From Streptomyces sp. Ru73 (GTDB lineage Bacteria > Actinomycetota > Actinomycetes > Streptomycetales > Streptomycetaceae): DNA of 64,000 nt. Position numbers and translations under genes: made by a program. The stretch spans positions 50,133-114,132 of the forward strand of contig NZ_PQSQ01000015.1 of assembly GCF_002920575.1 (NCBI RefSeq), written 5' to 3'. Below the pieces are notes generated by a model that worked only from the letters and a program-made list of their open reading frames with translations, ran no database searches and was not told the origin of the DNA. Below are positions 39,553 through 47,186 of the stretch, piece by piece (positions within the stretch are counted from its first letter, which is position 1; every line of letters begins with the position of its first letter).

Positions 39553-40284
39553 CTACTTGTGGCCGTAGCGAGTGAGTTCCCGCGCGGCCTCGGTGAGGTC
39601 CTTCGCCGTGTCGATCGCGCGCCAGTAAGCCCCCTGCGGCAACGGGAAACCGGCCAGCCGGCGCTCGCGTGCGAGCCGCGGGAACGTCGTCCGCTCATGG
39701 TCGCCGCGGTCCGGCAGCAGCCCCGTGAAGGCCGCCGAGAAGACGTAGACGCCCGCATTGATCAGGTACGGCGACGGCGGCGCCTCGATGAAGTCCAGCA
39801 CGTGCCCGAACGGGTCGGTCTCGACGGCGCCCCACGGAATCCGCGGGCGGGCCAGCGCCAGCGTGGCCTCCGCGCCGCGTTCGTGGTGGAAGTCCGCCAT
39901 CTCACGCAGGGAGAAGCGCGTCCAGATGTCCCCGTTGGTCGCGTACCAGGCCTGATCGGGACGCGGGAGGGAGGCGGCGGCGTACTTCAGCCCGCCACCG
40001 CGGCCCAGCGGTTCGGTCTCCACAACGGTGGTGACCCGCAGCGGCAGTTCGGCCTCCGCCAGCCAGTCCTGGAGTACCTCGGCGAGATGTCCGCAGGAGA
40101 CGACCGCGTCGGTGACGCCTTCCGCCGCCAGCCAGGCGAGCTGATGACCGATGATCGGGGTGCCGGTGCCCGGGATCTCCACCATCGGCTTGGGCCGGTC
40201 GTCGGTGTACGGGCGGAGCCGCGAGCCCTGGCCACCTGCCAGAACCACGGCCTGCGTGGGATGCGGATACGGGACACCTGTCAT
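39553..40284 (-). CDS. sugar-phosphate nucleotidyltransferase (NDP-sugar pyrophosphorylase)
   Basis: 243-residue NTP transferase that activates a sugar-1-phosphate. The signature QAVVLAGGQGSRLRPYTDDRPKPMVEI is followed by PIIGHQLAWLAAEGVTDAVVSCGHL, NGDIWTRF and the catalytic Lys region LINAGVYVFS. It lacks the left-handed beta-helix domain, so it is a stand-alone pyrophosphorylase of the GDP-mannose or glucose-1-phosphate type. A GTG nine bases upstream is an alternative start. It may supply cell-wall or glycoconjugate sugars. Confidence 0.91.
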   Translation of the reverse strand: MTGVPYPHPTQAVVLAGGQGSRLRPYTDDRPKPMVEIPGTGTPIIGHQLAWLAAEGVTDAVVSCGHLAEVLQDWLAEAELPLRVTTVVETEPLGRGGGLKYAAASLPRPDQAWYATNGDIWTRFSLREMADFHHERGAEATLALARPRIPWGAVETDPFGHVLDFIEAPPSPYLINAGVYVFSAAFTGLLPDRGDHERTTFPRLARERRLAGFPLPQGAYWRAIDTAKDLTEAARELTRYGHK

Positions 40285-40442
40285 GATCCGCACCCTATGC
40301 GCTGACGGCGCGGGCTGGGCGTTGCGCGGAACGCGGGGCGGGTGTGGTGGCCGTAGGGGGCGCGCTATGGCTGCCGTGGGGCGGTGGTGGCCGTCGAGGG
40401 GGGGATGGTGCGGGCCGGCGGTCGCGCGGGGCGTGGTGGCCC

Positions 40443-40570
40443 TGCTGCCGTACTGGCCTGCTGTCGGGTCGGCCTGCTGTCGTACTGGCCTGCTGTCGGG
40501 CCGTTCTGCCGCCGTAATGGTCTGCTGTCGGGCCGGCCTGCTGTCGTACTGGTCTGCTGTCGGGCCTGTC
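40443..40570. repeat. minisatellite A: eight 16-bp units
   Basis: Eight contiguous 16-bp units of the type TGCTGTCGGGYCGGCC alternating with TGCTGTCGTACTGGYC, giving a 32-bp higher-order period. Units start at 40443, 40459, 40475, 40491, 40507, 40523, 40539 and 40555. The 16-bp period is not a multiple of three, arguing against a protein repeat. Confidence 0.9.
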
Positions 40571-40660
40571 GTACGGGCCGTCCCGCGTGCCGCCGTGCAG
40601 GCCGCGCCGTTGCGCTTGGACGTGCCGGCCGCGCTGGTCGCGCTGGCTGTGCCGGCCGCG

Positions 40661-40687
40661 CTGTCTGTGCTGTCTGTGCTGTCTGTG
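40661..40687. repeat. minisatellite B: three 9-bp units
   Basis: CTGTCTGTG repeated three times exactly at 40661, 40670 and 40679. Degenerate copies mixed with CCGGCCGCG extend over about 40624-40727. Confidence 0.85.
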
Positions 40688-40745
40688 CCGACCGCGCTGG
40701 CTGTGCTGTCTGTGCCGGCCGCGCGGGCCGAAAGGGGCCGTGCCG

Positions 40746-40897
40746 TTCGCGAGGGACCGTCCTGTCCGCGAGGGACCGTCCTGTCCGCGCGGGACCGTCC
40801 TGTCGGCGAGGAGCCGTGCTGTTCGCGCGGGGCCGTTCTGCTCGCGAGGGACCGTCCTGCTCGCGAGGGGCCGTCCTGTTCACACGGGACCGTCCGA
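40746..40897. repeat. minisatellite C: eight 19-bp units
   Basis: Eight contiguous 19-bp units near the consensus TTCGCGAGGGACCGTCCTG, starting at 40746, 40765, 40784, 40803, 40822, 40841, 40860 and 40879. The last unit is the most diverged. The period is not a multiple of three, so long open frames across it are accidental. Confidence 0.9.
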
Positions 40898-41242
40898 GGC
40901 GCTGGTCGCTGCCCCGGCCGCTACCCGGCCGTCGACGGCTTGGGCCTCCCGTTTTCCCGCCCCCTTCACCAACGACGATCTCGATCCGAGCACGTAAGGG
41001 CACTGACCGCTGCCGCCGGGCACCCGTCACCTCACCACCCGGCAAGCCCCCGCTGGCCTGGGCGACTTCCTCCCTCACCCGTAATGGGCGGGGACGGGCC
41101 GCCTCACCTGCGCTCGTGGGCACAGATCTGCCGTCTCTGGGCACAAGCTCTGGACACAAGTCTGTGCACAGAAGTGTGCGTGCCTGAGCGCATACCTCTG
41201 TGCACAGTTTTCGGAGCCGTTCCGTCACGACGGGGCGAGCGG

Positions 41243-41662
41243 TCACTGCGCAGCGGCGACCCCGCTCGCGAACGACGTGTCACAGACGGGCCGCGAGAAG
41301 GCCTGGGCGCGGTGCGCGACGCCGTACTTCTGAACCGCGGCACGGCCCAGCGCACGGGCGATGGACGCGCAGTGCTTGGCCAGCGACGGCCGCTTGGTGG
41401 TGGCCTCCTGGAGGTGGGTGAGGGCGGTTCCCGGGTCCTTCTCCTGGAGTTCGGCCAGCAGCTGGTCCCGCAGGACGTCCTGCGGGGCACGGTTCTGAGG
41501 CTGGTGGCTGGTCGCCGTACCGGAGGACGCGGTGAGCATCTGCGACTCGGAGGTCGGTGATGCCCACGGGACGCGGGTGACGGCGAGTGTCCCGGAGAGT
41601 ACGAGGACGACGGGCAGTACGAGAGCGAGAGTTCGGCCGATACGCCGGGCTGCGGAGTTCAC
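41243..41662 (-). CDS. small secreted protein of unknown function
   Basis: 139 residues from a GTG. A signal peptide (RIGRTLALVLPVVLVLSGTLAV) is followed by a Ser/Thr/Gln-rich linker and a helical domain of about 80 residues, APQDVLRDQLLAELQEKDPGTALTHLQEATTKRPSLAKHCASIARALGRAAVQKYG. The repeated spacing and two Cys (KHCAS and PVCDT) suggest a disulfide-stabilised exported domain. I do not recognise a named family. Compact conserved-looking composition and a clear leader support a real gene. Confidence 0.75.
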   Translation of the reverse strand: MNSAARRIGRTLALVLPVVLVLSGTLAVTRVPWASPTSESQMLTASSGTATSHQPQNRAPQDVLRDQLLAELQEKDPGTALTHLQEATTKRPSLAKHCASIARALGRAAVQKYGVAHRAQAFSRPVCDTSFASGVAAAQ

Positions 41663-41907
41663 GTCCGTGATGGTAGCGAGCAGTGATGATTTGGCGACAT
41701 TTAGTCACCCGGTCGAGGGACGAATTCGCCCGTCGCGTGCTAAATGATGTTGACGCACGCTGCTCGAAATGGCGGAACTGCCGGGGTATTTGTCGACAAC
41801 GAGCAAGCCCCGTACCTCCCCACCCACCCCCTCACCTCAAACCGAAGGGCCGATCGGACCATGAGCTGCCGCCCAACTCACTCCACTCCACGGTCCCCTG
41901 AACGCCG

Positions 41908-41940
41908 ACGGGCGGCCCTCCCCGAAGGAAGGCCGCCCGT
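41908..41940 (-). terminator. hairpin downstream of msiK
   Basis: Perfect 10-base arms ACGGGCGGCC (41908-41917) and GGCCGCCCGT (41931-41940) around a 13-base loop. A likely transcription terminator for the leftward msiK transcript, possibly bidirectional. Confidence 0.6.
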
Positions 41941-41953
41941 CCACGATCTCCAC

Positions 41954-41976
41954 CACTGGTGACTCCAGCACCAGTG
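41954..41976. terminator. second hairpin downstream of msiK
   Basis: Perfect 8-base arms CACTGGTG (41954-41961) and CACCAGTG (41969-41976) around ACTCCAG. Together with the stem at 41908 it forms a double-hairpin 3' region. Confidence 0.5.
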
Positions 41977-42139
41977 ATCAGTCACCTGCCACCGGGGCCA
42001 CCGACTCACTCACCACCGAGGTAAGCGACTCAGCCACCGAGGTAAGCAACTCGGTCACCGAGATCACCGACAACACCGATGTCGCCGGCATCACCAGCAT
42101 CACCGGGATCACCGATGTCACCAGCGCAGCGTCCCCGAC

Positions 42140-43276
42140 TCAATCGCTGAGCCGCTCACCCGTCGACGTCGAGAAGACGTGCGTCTCACCGGCCCGCGGC
42201 ACGACGTGCAGCCGGGCGCCCTTCTCCGGCACCTGCCGCCCGTTCACGCGGACGACCAGGTCCTTGACCTCGCCGCCGACCTCGGCCGTGCCGTACACGT
42301 ACCCGTCAGCGCCCAGCTCCTCGACCACGTTCACGGTGATGGCCAGGCCGGCGGGCGCGTCAGCGGACTCCTTGGCCAGCGTCTTCGCCGCACCGCCGTT
42401 CTGCTCGACGACGTCGAAGTGCTCGGGACGGACGCCGACGGTGACCGTACGGTCGCCCTTGTCCGCGGCCGCGCTCAGCGCCTCCCGGCTGACCGGCACG
42501 ACGCTGTTCCCGAACTTCACGCCGCCGTCGGTGATGGGAACCTCCACGAGGTTCATGGCGGGCGACCCGATGAAGCCGGCCACGAAGAGGTTCGCCGGCC
42601 GGTCGTACATGTTCCGCGGCGAGTCGATCTGCTGCAGCAGCCCGTCCTTGAGGACGGCCACCCGGTCGCCCATCGTCATGGCCTCGACCTGGTCGTGCGT
42701 GACGTACACGGTCGTGATCCCGAGGCGGCGCTGCAGGCCGGCGATCTGCGTACGCGTCTGCACGCGCAGCTTCGCGTCGAGGTTCGACAGCGGCTCGTCC
42801 ATGAGGAACACCTGCGGCTCACGCACGATCGCGCGGCCCATCGCGACACGCTGCCGCTGACCACCGGAGAGCGCCTTGGGCTTGCGCCCGAGGTACTCGG
42901 TCAGGTCCAGGATCTTCGCCGCGTCCTCGACCTTCTGCCGGATCTCGGCCTTGTTCACGCCCGCGATCTTGAGCGCGAAGCCCATGTTGTCCGCGACGGT
43001 CATGTGCGGGTAGAGCGCGTAGTTCTGGAACACCATGGCGATGTCCCGGTCCTTGGGCGGCAGATGGGTGACGTCGCGGTCCCCGATGCGGATCGCGCCT
43101 GCGTTGACGTCCTCCAGGCCCGCGAGCATCCGCAGGGAGGTGGACTTGCCGCACCCGGACGGCCCGACCAGGACGAGGAACTCCCCGTCCTCGATCTGGA
43201 TGTCGAGCTGATCGACGGCGGGCTTGTCGGAACCCGGGTAGATCCGGGTTGCCTGGTCATAGGTGACCGTAGCCAT
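42140..43276 (-). CDS. msiK: MsiK, multiple-sugar-import ATPase
   Basis: 378-residue ABC ATPase that energises several sugar importers (cellobiose, maltose, chitobiose and others) in Streptomyces. Walker A is GPSGCGKSTS, Q-loop MVFQNYALYPHMTV, signature LSGGQRQRVAMGRAI, Walker B VFLMDEPLSNLD and the H-loop THDQVEAM. The C-terminal TOBE/OB regulatory domain carries VGVRPEHFDVV. The N-terminus MATVTYDQATRIYPGSDKPA and the absence of permease genes nearby fit the shared, solitary MsiK. The ATG at 43276 starts the conserved sequence. Confidence 0.95.
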   Translation of the reverse strand: MATVTYDQATRIYPGSDKPAVDQLDIQIEDGEFLVLVGPSGCGKSTSLRMLAGLEDVNAGAIRIGDRDVTHLPPKDRDIAMVFQNYALYPHMTVADNMGFALKIAGVNKAEIRQKVEDAAKILDLTEYLGRKPKALSGGQRQRVAMGRAIVREPQVFLMDEPLSNLDAKLRVQTRTQIAGLQRRLGITTVYVTHDQVEAMTMGDRVAVLKDGLLQQIDSPRNMYDRPANLFVAGFIGSPAMNLVEVPITDGGVKFGNSVVPVSREALSAAADKGDRTVTVGVRPEHFDVVEQNGGAAKTLAKESADAPAGLAITVNVVEELGADGYVYGTAEVGGEVKDLVVRVNGRQVPEKGARLHVVPRAGETHVFSTSTGERLSD

Positions 43277-43481
43277 GGCGATATGTCCCTTCACCGGCAG
43301 GAACGTGCCGGACGATCCGAGTAAAGGAAGGAATGTGACAGCCCGGTGTGCGGGTGGTGTAGTCCACTGCACACGGACTGCCAGGGACGGTACCCGTACC
43401 GGCACCCGGTGTCAGTAGGTCGGACATCACGAAATTCCCCCGCCAGGTAACCTCTAGCCCTGGGTACACTTCACCAGACAC

Positions 43482-43555
43482 GCCTCCTTAGCTCAGCTGG
43501 TCAGAGCACCGCTCTTGTAAAGCGAAGGTCGTCGGTTCGAATCCGACAGGGGGCT
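43482..43555 (+). tRNA. tRNA-Thr (anticodon UGU)
   Basis: 74-nt cloverleaf. The acceptor GCCTCCT pairs with AGGGGGC (one T-G). The D arm is GCTC...GAGC, the anticodon loop CTTGTAA has TGT in the middle, and the T arm is GTCGG-TTCGAAT-CCGAC. CCA is not encoded. Its 3' half, from the anticodon loop, is duplicated at 56346, which marks it as the insertion site of the integrative element. The leftmost copy is the complete, presumably functional gene. Confidence 0.95.
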
Positions 43556-43584
43556 CAGAGCGCTGAACAGCGGAAACGCCCCGG
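43519..43584 (+). repeat. attL: left copy of the 66-bp att repeat
   Basis: Covers the tRNA from the end of the anticodon loop through its 3' end and the first arm of the terminator. It differs from the right copy at one base (G at 43552, A at 56379). In this copy acceptor pairing is intact. Confidence 0.92.
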
Positions 43585-43604
43585 ACCAAGATCGGTCCGG
43601 GGCG
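43577..43604 (+). terminator. terminator of tRNA-Thr, carried by the element
   Basis: Perfect 11-base arms CGCCCCGGACC (43577-43587) and GGTCCGGGGCG (43594-43604) around AAGATC. The 3' arm lies beyond the att repeat and is therefore element-derived. It also faces the integrase stop at 43625 and could terminate both transcripts. Confidence 0.8.
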
Positions 43605-43607
43605 CTT

Positions 43608-43629
43608 GACATCTACAGTCGACATCAGC
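43608..43629. promoter_or_regulatory. candidate integrase arm-type site, left
   Basis: GACATCTACAGTCGACATCA matches the right-end element copy at 56235 except for one base, and lies just inside attL. The GACATC hexamer occurs twice, 13 bases apart. The position fits arm-type binding sites of tyrosine integrases. Confidence 0.6.
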
Positions 43630-44800
43630 CGGGGCAGATCTCTCGCGGCTGGTGGGGGGAGACCCGCCGCTTGAGCAACCGGTCCATGTGACTGATCGCT
43701 TCCCTCTGCGTGTCCTGCGCAACGTGCGTGTAGACATCCATGGTCATGCTGATCTGGCTGTGCCCCAGGATCTCCATCAGAACGCGCGGTGCGACGCCGG
43801 CCGCGGTGAGCAGAGTCGCGCACCCATGCCGGGCGTCGTGCAGCCGGATGGGCCGGAGGCCGGCGGCCGCGGTGAGCCGGGTGAAGGACCGGTTCAGATT
43901 CCGCGGCTCGATCGGCCGACCGTACCGAGTGGTGAAGACGAGCCCGGCCGGGTCCAGCGCCGTACCCCGCCTCTCCGCCTCGGCGGCCTGGCGAAGCCGA
44001 TGCCAGCGCAGAGCAGCCAGGCAGATGAGCGGCAGCGGTACTGGCCGTACCTTCCCCGTCTTGGTCGTGTCCTGGTACAGCTCCTTGCCGATGCGCTGGA
44101 GCTGGTTGCTTATCCGGATGACCCGTCCGTCCAGGTCGACGTCCGACCAGCGCAGCCCCAGCACCTCACCGCGCCGTAGCCCCATCGCGATGGCGAGCAC
44201 GAAGGCCGCGTACAGCGGGTCACTCCTAGCCTCCTCCAGGAACCTCAGCGTCTCGTCCAGAGACCACGGAGTCGTCTCCCGACTGACGACCTTCGGGGCT
44301 TCCACGAGGGAAGCGACGTTCCGCGTCACCAGTTCTTCCCTGACGGCCGCCGTGAGCGCCGTACGAAGCACGCGATGAGCTTCCTTGGCCGTCGCCGCCG
44401 ATGACTTCCGTGACACCTCGGCGAGGAACACCCGGACATCACGAGGACCAAGGCTTTCCAGCCGCTTCTTACCGATCAGCGGCACGAGGTACAGCCGAAT
44501 GTGCATCTCGTACTTGCTGTACGTGCTCCGCTTCCGATTCGGCTTGATCACGCTCTCCAGCCAGTACGGCAGCCACTCGGCCAGCTTGGCCGACCGAGTC
44601 GGTACGGCAATGCCGTTGCTGACCTTGTCGAGCAGGTCACGACGCTTCTCGTCGCACTCGGCCCAGGTCTTGCCGTAGGCGAACTTCCGAGCGCGAGTGC
44701 CGTCGGGCTGGAGGACGTACACGGCGGCCTGGTAGCGGCCGTCCTTCCGCTTGGTGATGGTGCCCGCCCCATTGGGGTTCCGCTTGCGCTGCTGAGCCAT
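43625..44800 (-). CDS. int: AICE tyrosine integrase
   Basis: 391-residue site-specific recombinase. The N-terminal arm-binding region has NPNGAGTITKRKDGRYQAAV. The SAM-like core-binding domain (about 70-165) is followed by the catalytic domain with Arg209 (GLRRGEVLGLRWSD), Lys247 (TKTGKVR), His321-x-x-Arg324 (LHDARHG), His347 (LGHS) and the nucleophile Tyr357 (MDVYTHV). All residues are present, so it should be active. The start ATG overlaps the Xis stop by one base (TGATG). The gene ends about 40 bases from attL. Confidence 0.95.
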   Translation of the reverse strand: MAQQRKRNPNGAGTITKRKDGRYQAAVYVLQPDGTRARKFAYGKTWAECDEKRRDLLDKVSNGIAVPTRSAKLAEWLPYWLESVIKPNRKRSTYSKYEMHIRLYLVPLIGKKRLESLGPRDVRVFLAEVSRKSSAATAKEAHRVLRTALTAAVREELVTRNVASLVEAPKVVSRETTPWSLDETLRFLEEARSDPLYAAFVLAIAMGLRRGEVLGLRWSDVDLDGRVIRISNQLQRIGKELYQDTTKTGKVRPVPLPLICLAALRWHRLRQAAEAERRGTALDPAGLVFTTRYGRPIEPRNLNRSFTRLTAAAGLRPIRLHDARHGCATLLTAAGVAPRVLMEILGHSQISMTMDVYTHVAQDTQREAISHMDRLLKRRVSPHQPREICPG

Positions 44801-44982
44801 CAGGCGGCCTCCGCAATCTGGTCGGCGATGAACGCGCGGAGGGAGGTCGCGGGGATGCGCCGGCAACGGCCCACCTTGATGGAGACCAGGCGATGTGAGC
44901 GGATCAGGTCGTAGACCGTCGAGCGGCCGAGCTTGAGCAGGGCCATGACCTCCGGGACGGTCAGCAGCTGGTCATCGGGCAC
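44800..44982 (-). CDS. xis: excisionase (Xis), MerR-like HTH
   Basis: 60 residues, VPDDQLLTVPEVMALLKLGRSTVYDLIRSHRLVSIKVGRCRRIP..., an AlpA/Xis-type winged helix that bends DNA to drive excision with the integrase. The GTG start is supported by GGAAGGAGAG eight bases upstream. It begins inside the end of rep and ends on the integrase start, so rep, xis and int are translationally linked. Confidence 0.9.
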   Translation of the reverse strand: MPDDQLLTVPEVMALLKLGRSTVYDLIRSHRLVSIKVGRCRRIPATSLRAFIADQIAEAA

Positions 44983-46318
44983 GAGTGTTCTCTCCTTCCG
45001 TGTCATCAGGGGTGAAGGCGGCGGCCAGCCATTCCTCGCCGCGTGAGAGGCCGATCCCGGCGAAGACCCAGTGGGCGAGGACGAGCGTCGTGTCCTCATC
45101 CGGGCCGTACGCGTCGTCACCGCGGGCCATGGCGGCCTGGAGGCGGCGCCACTGGGCGCGGGCTTCCCGGAGGGCGCCGAGAGTGGTCGAGTAGCGGCGG
45201 GTCTTGGTCGAGAAGTGACCGCGGAAGCCGAGCATGTGGGCCCAGGCCCGTAGACGGAGGTCCGCCAGTTCGCGCCGGGCGCCGAGGTGCCAGGCGGTGC
45301 GGATCAGCTGCCGGGCATGCTCGTTGATGTCCAGCTGGGCGAGTTCGGCCAGGAACTTGAGCGGCCGGTCGAGGGTTCCTGTCGCGATCTCGGCCCCCTT
45401 GGTCGCGTACTTGGCGACGTACGCGGCTACGGCCCGATCTGTCAGTTCGGCGGGGCCGTCGAAGTCCGCGGACCGGATGGCGCGGATGTCGAGCTGGCGG
45501 CCGAACGCGAAGTCGTACGCGCGACCGTCGATGACCGGACCGGGCACCTCGGCGGCGGTGCCGGCGGCGCGTATCGCGTCGGCCAGCAGCTCGGCGGTGG
45601 CCCAGGCCGGAGGCGGGGAGTCGCCACCTTCCGGGCCATCGATCCGGATCACCGCATGGAAGTGGATCGCGCCGCGCTTCTGGTACTCGGCGACCTTGGC
45701 GAAGGAGACGCGGGCATGGTGACGGAAGGCCCGTTGGCTCAGACCCGCGCGCTTGGCGACCTCGCGGCGCAGGTAGATGGAGAAACGGGCCCAGATCTTC
45801 GAGGCATGCGCATTCCACAGGACGGCGGCTTCGTAGTCGTACGTGTCCGGGTCGAGGGGAGTGCCCAGCTCGGGCGCATCCTCGGCGTGGCGGGTGCCGC
45901 AGCGGCAGCGACCGGAGGCCGGGCGGTTGTGTACGGGGCCGAAGCTGGGGGCGGTGAAGGTCGCGAAGACGCGTGGGTGGGTGGCGACCCGCTCCGGGGT
46001 GCCCTTGCCGCCGCGCAGTCCGGCGGTGATGAGCTGGTAGGTGTCGCGGCGGTAGATCTCGGCGCAGGAGGCACAGCGAGTGGCACGACGGTTGTTGCAG
46101 CGGACCAGCAGGTTGCCGGCGGGCAGATCGGCCGAGTGCAGTTCGTGGAGGATTTCGCCAGTGCCGCTGTGAATCTCGGTGCGGTGGCCGTCGAGCCGGA
46201 TGGGGGTGGTGCACCCGCCCAGTCCGCGCAACTGGCGGACCAGGGCGGGCATGTCCCCGTGCCGGGCGAGGAAGGCGAGATCGCCGACCGGCGGCTTAGT
46301 CGGGGTGAGGTCGAGCAA
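44972..46318 (-). CDS. repSA: RepSA-like rolling-circle replication initiator
   Basis: 448 residues. A HUH-like metal motif, IHFHAVIRIDG (His219 and His221), is followed by candidate catalytic tyrosines Tyr300 and Tyr304 (AAYVAKYATKG). A Cys cluster in the N-terminal part (VRCNNRRATRCASC, CRCGTRH) is the usual zinc site of the family. It nicks one strand at its origin to start replication of the excised circle. The start is TTG, six bases after the preceding stop. The double-strand origin nick site could not be located. Confidence 0.92.
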   Translation of the reverse strand: MLDLTPTKPPVGDLAFLARHGDMPALVRQLRGLGGCTTPIRLDGHRTEIHSGTGEILHELHSADLPAGNLLVRCNNRRATRCASCAEIYRRDTYQLITAGLRGGKGTPERVATHPRVFATFTAPSFGPVHNRPASGRCRCGTRHAEDAPELGTPLDPDTYDYEAAVLWNAHASKIWARFSIYLRREVAKRAGLSQRAFRHHARVSFAKVAEYQKRGAIHFHAVIRIDGPEGGDSPPPAWATAELLADAIRAAGTAAEVPGPVIDGRAYDFAFGRQLDIRAIRSADFDGPAELTDRAVAAYVAKYATKGAEIATGTLDRPLKFLAELAQLDINEHARQLIRTAWHLGARRELADLRLRAWAHMLGFRGHFSTKTRRYSTTLGALREARAQWRRLQAAMARGDDAYGPDEDTTLVLAHWVFAGIGLSRGEEWLAAAFTPDDTEGENTRAR

Positions 46319-46324
46319 GGCCGG

Positions 46325-46507
46325 TCACCTCGCGGCCCGGACGAGGGCGGGAGCCGGGGCGCGGCCGGTGCCCTGGCAAGTGGGGCACGTGACGGGGAAC
46401 GTCTTCCGGGTGCCATCGCGGTGGCGCATGCCGGTGTCGATGGCCACGACCGGGAAGCCGTCGCAGTCGGCGCAGATGCGCGTGCGGGCAGGGGCGGCCT
46501 GGGACAT
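46325..46507 (-). CDS. small zinc-ribbon protein of the AICE rep operon (60 aa)
   Basis: 60 residues with two CxxC pairs: CADC (12-15) and CPTCQGTG (41-48), the latter like a DnaJ zinc-finger repeat. It may bind zinc and DNA or assist Rep. It lies six bases before the rep start and downstream of the first hairpin-leader copy, with a good AGGAAGCCCC ribosome site. I know similar ORFs next to rep in other AICEs but not their function. Confidence 0.8.
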   Translation of the reverse strand: MSQAAPARTRICADCDGFPVVAIDTGMRHRDGTRKTFPVTCPTCQGTGRAPAPALVRAAR

Positions 46508-46550
46508 GATGGGGCTTCCTTTCGATTGCGGTTGGAAGGGGCTGGCCGTC

Positions 46551-46589
46551 CGGGTGGCGGCGTGCTTGGCGGCTTGTGCGCCACCCGGC
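46551..46589 (-). promoter_or_regulatory. hairpin leader, copy 1
   Basis: Perfect 10-base stem CCGGGTGGCG / CGCCACCCGG around the 19-base loop GCGTGCTTGGCGGCTTGTG (46561-46579, + strand). The same loop occurs on a different stem at 47187. It lies in the gap between the GGDEF gene and the zinc-ribbon gene, 44 bases upstream of the latter's start. Confidence 0.75.
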
Positions 46590-46595
46590 GGCTGG

Positions 46596-47147
46596 TCAGC
46601 GAGAGATCTGGGAGCCGCGGCGACCGTGGCCCTTGTCCGCGTACATCGCGGCGTCGGCGGCGCTCAGTGCATCGGTCAGGCGGGGAATCGGCAGGTCCGC
46701 CATGCGGCAGACGCCGACGGAGGCAGCCAGCGGCAGTGAGGTGCCGCGGTAAGGCAGCGGCTGGTGGAGGTCGGCCGTGAGGGCCGCCGTGTCTTCGGCG
46801 GACAGGTTGCGGACGACGACTACGAACTCGTCTCCACCGAGCCGACCGGCGACGCCGTTCCTGTCGCACCAGACGCGGAGACGGGCAGCGACCTCGACGA
46901 GCGCGGCGTCCCCGGCGGCATGGCCGTGGGTGTCGTTGAGGTCCTTGAATCGGTCGAGGTCGACGAGGAGCACGGCGGCGGTGCGGTGCCGGCGGATGAG
47001 ACGTTCGGCGCGAACCGTCCAACCGGCACGGGTGTGGAGACCGGTGAGCGGGTCGCGGCGTGCGGAGGACAGACGGCGTGTGAGCAGGCTGCCGTGTATC
47101 GCCCAGCCCAGTAACGGCGTGACGGTGGCAAGGGCTTGAACGTCCAT
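46596..47147 (-). CDS. GGDEF-domain protein (putative diguanylate cyclase)
   Basis: 183 residues. A short hydrophobic N-terminus (about 1-22, possibly a membrane or sensor helix) precedes a complete GGDEF domain: DPLTGLHTRAGW, metal-binding DLDRFKDLNDTHGHAAGD, active-site GRLGGDEFVVVV (104-108) and the C-terminal MYADKGHGR. The substrate and metal residues are all there, so cyclic-di-GMP synthesis from two GTP is plausible. The inhibitory RxxD site before GGDEF is absent (DRNG instead), so product inhibition would be weak. It lies between spread-like and rep genes in the transfer operon, bracketed by two copies of the hairpin leader. GAAGGGAAAG precedes the ATG. Confidence 0.9.
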   Translation of the reverse strand: MDVQALATVTPLLGWAIHGSLLTRRLSSARRDPLTGLHTRAGWTVRAERLIRRHRTAAVLLVDLDRFKDLNDTHGHAAGDAALVEVAARLRVWCDRNGVAGRLGGDEFVVVVRNLSAEDTAALTADLHQPLPYRGTSLPLAASVGVCRMADLPIPRLTDALSAADAAMYADKGHGRRGSQISR

Positions 47148-47186
47148 GGTCTTTCCCTTCGGGATAGCGGTTGGAGGTGGTCCGGC

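Larger units (their letters stand above)
40285..41242. other. gene-free region containing three minisatellites
   Basis: About 960 bases between two leftward genes. Apart from the repeats listed separately I see no supported gene: the open frames on both strands are repeat-driven and lack ribosome sites. The right part (about 40990-41240) is unique sequence and probably lies just downstream of the small secreted protein gene. Confidence 0.55.
41663..42139. other. gene-free region downstream of msiK
   Basis: 477 bases. It holds two perfect hairpins (listed separately) and, at about 42010-42120, a degenerate repeat of ACCGAGGTAAGC/ATCACCGA elements with period 21 that reads into the msiK stop. 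No start codon with a ribosome site is seen. Confidence 0.5.

Noticed and set aside
40443..40897. Possible CRISPR array
   Set aside because: The repeats are directly contiguous with no unique spacers, units are short and degenerate, and no cas gene is present.
40365..41246. 293-codon minus-strand frame across the minisatellites
   Set aside because: The 16- and 19-bp repeats are not multiples of three, so the frame exists only because the repeats lack stops; there is no ribosome site or recognisable domain.
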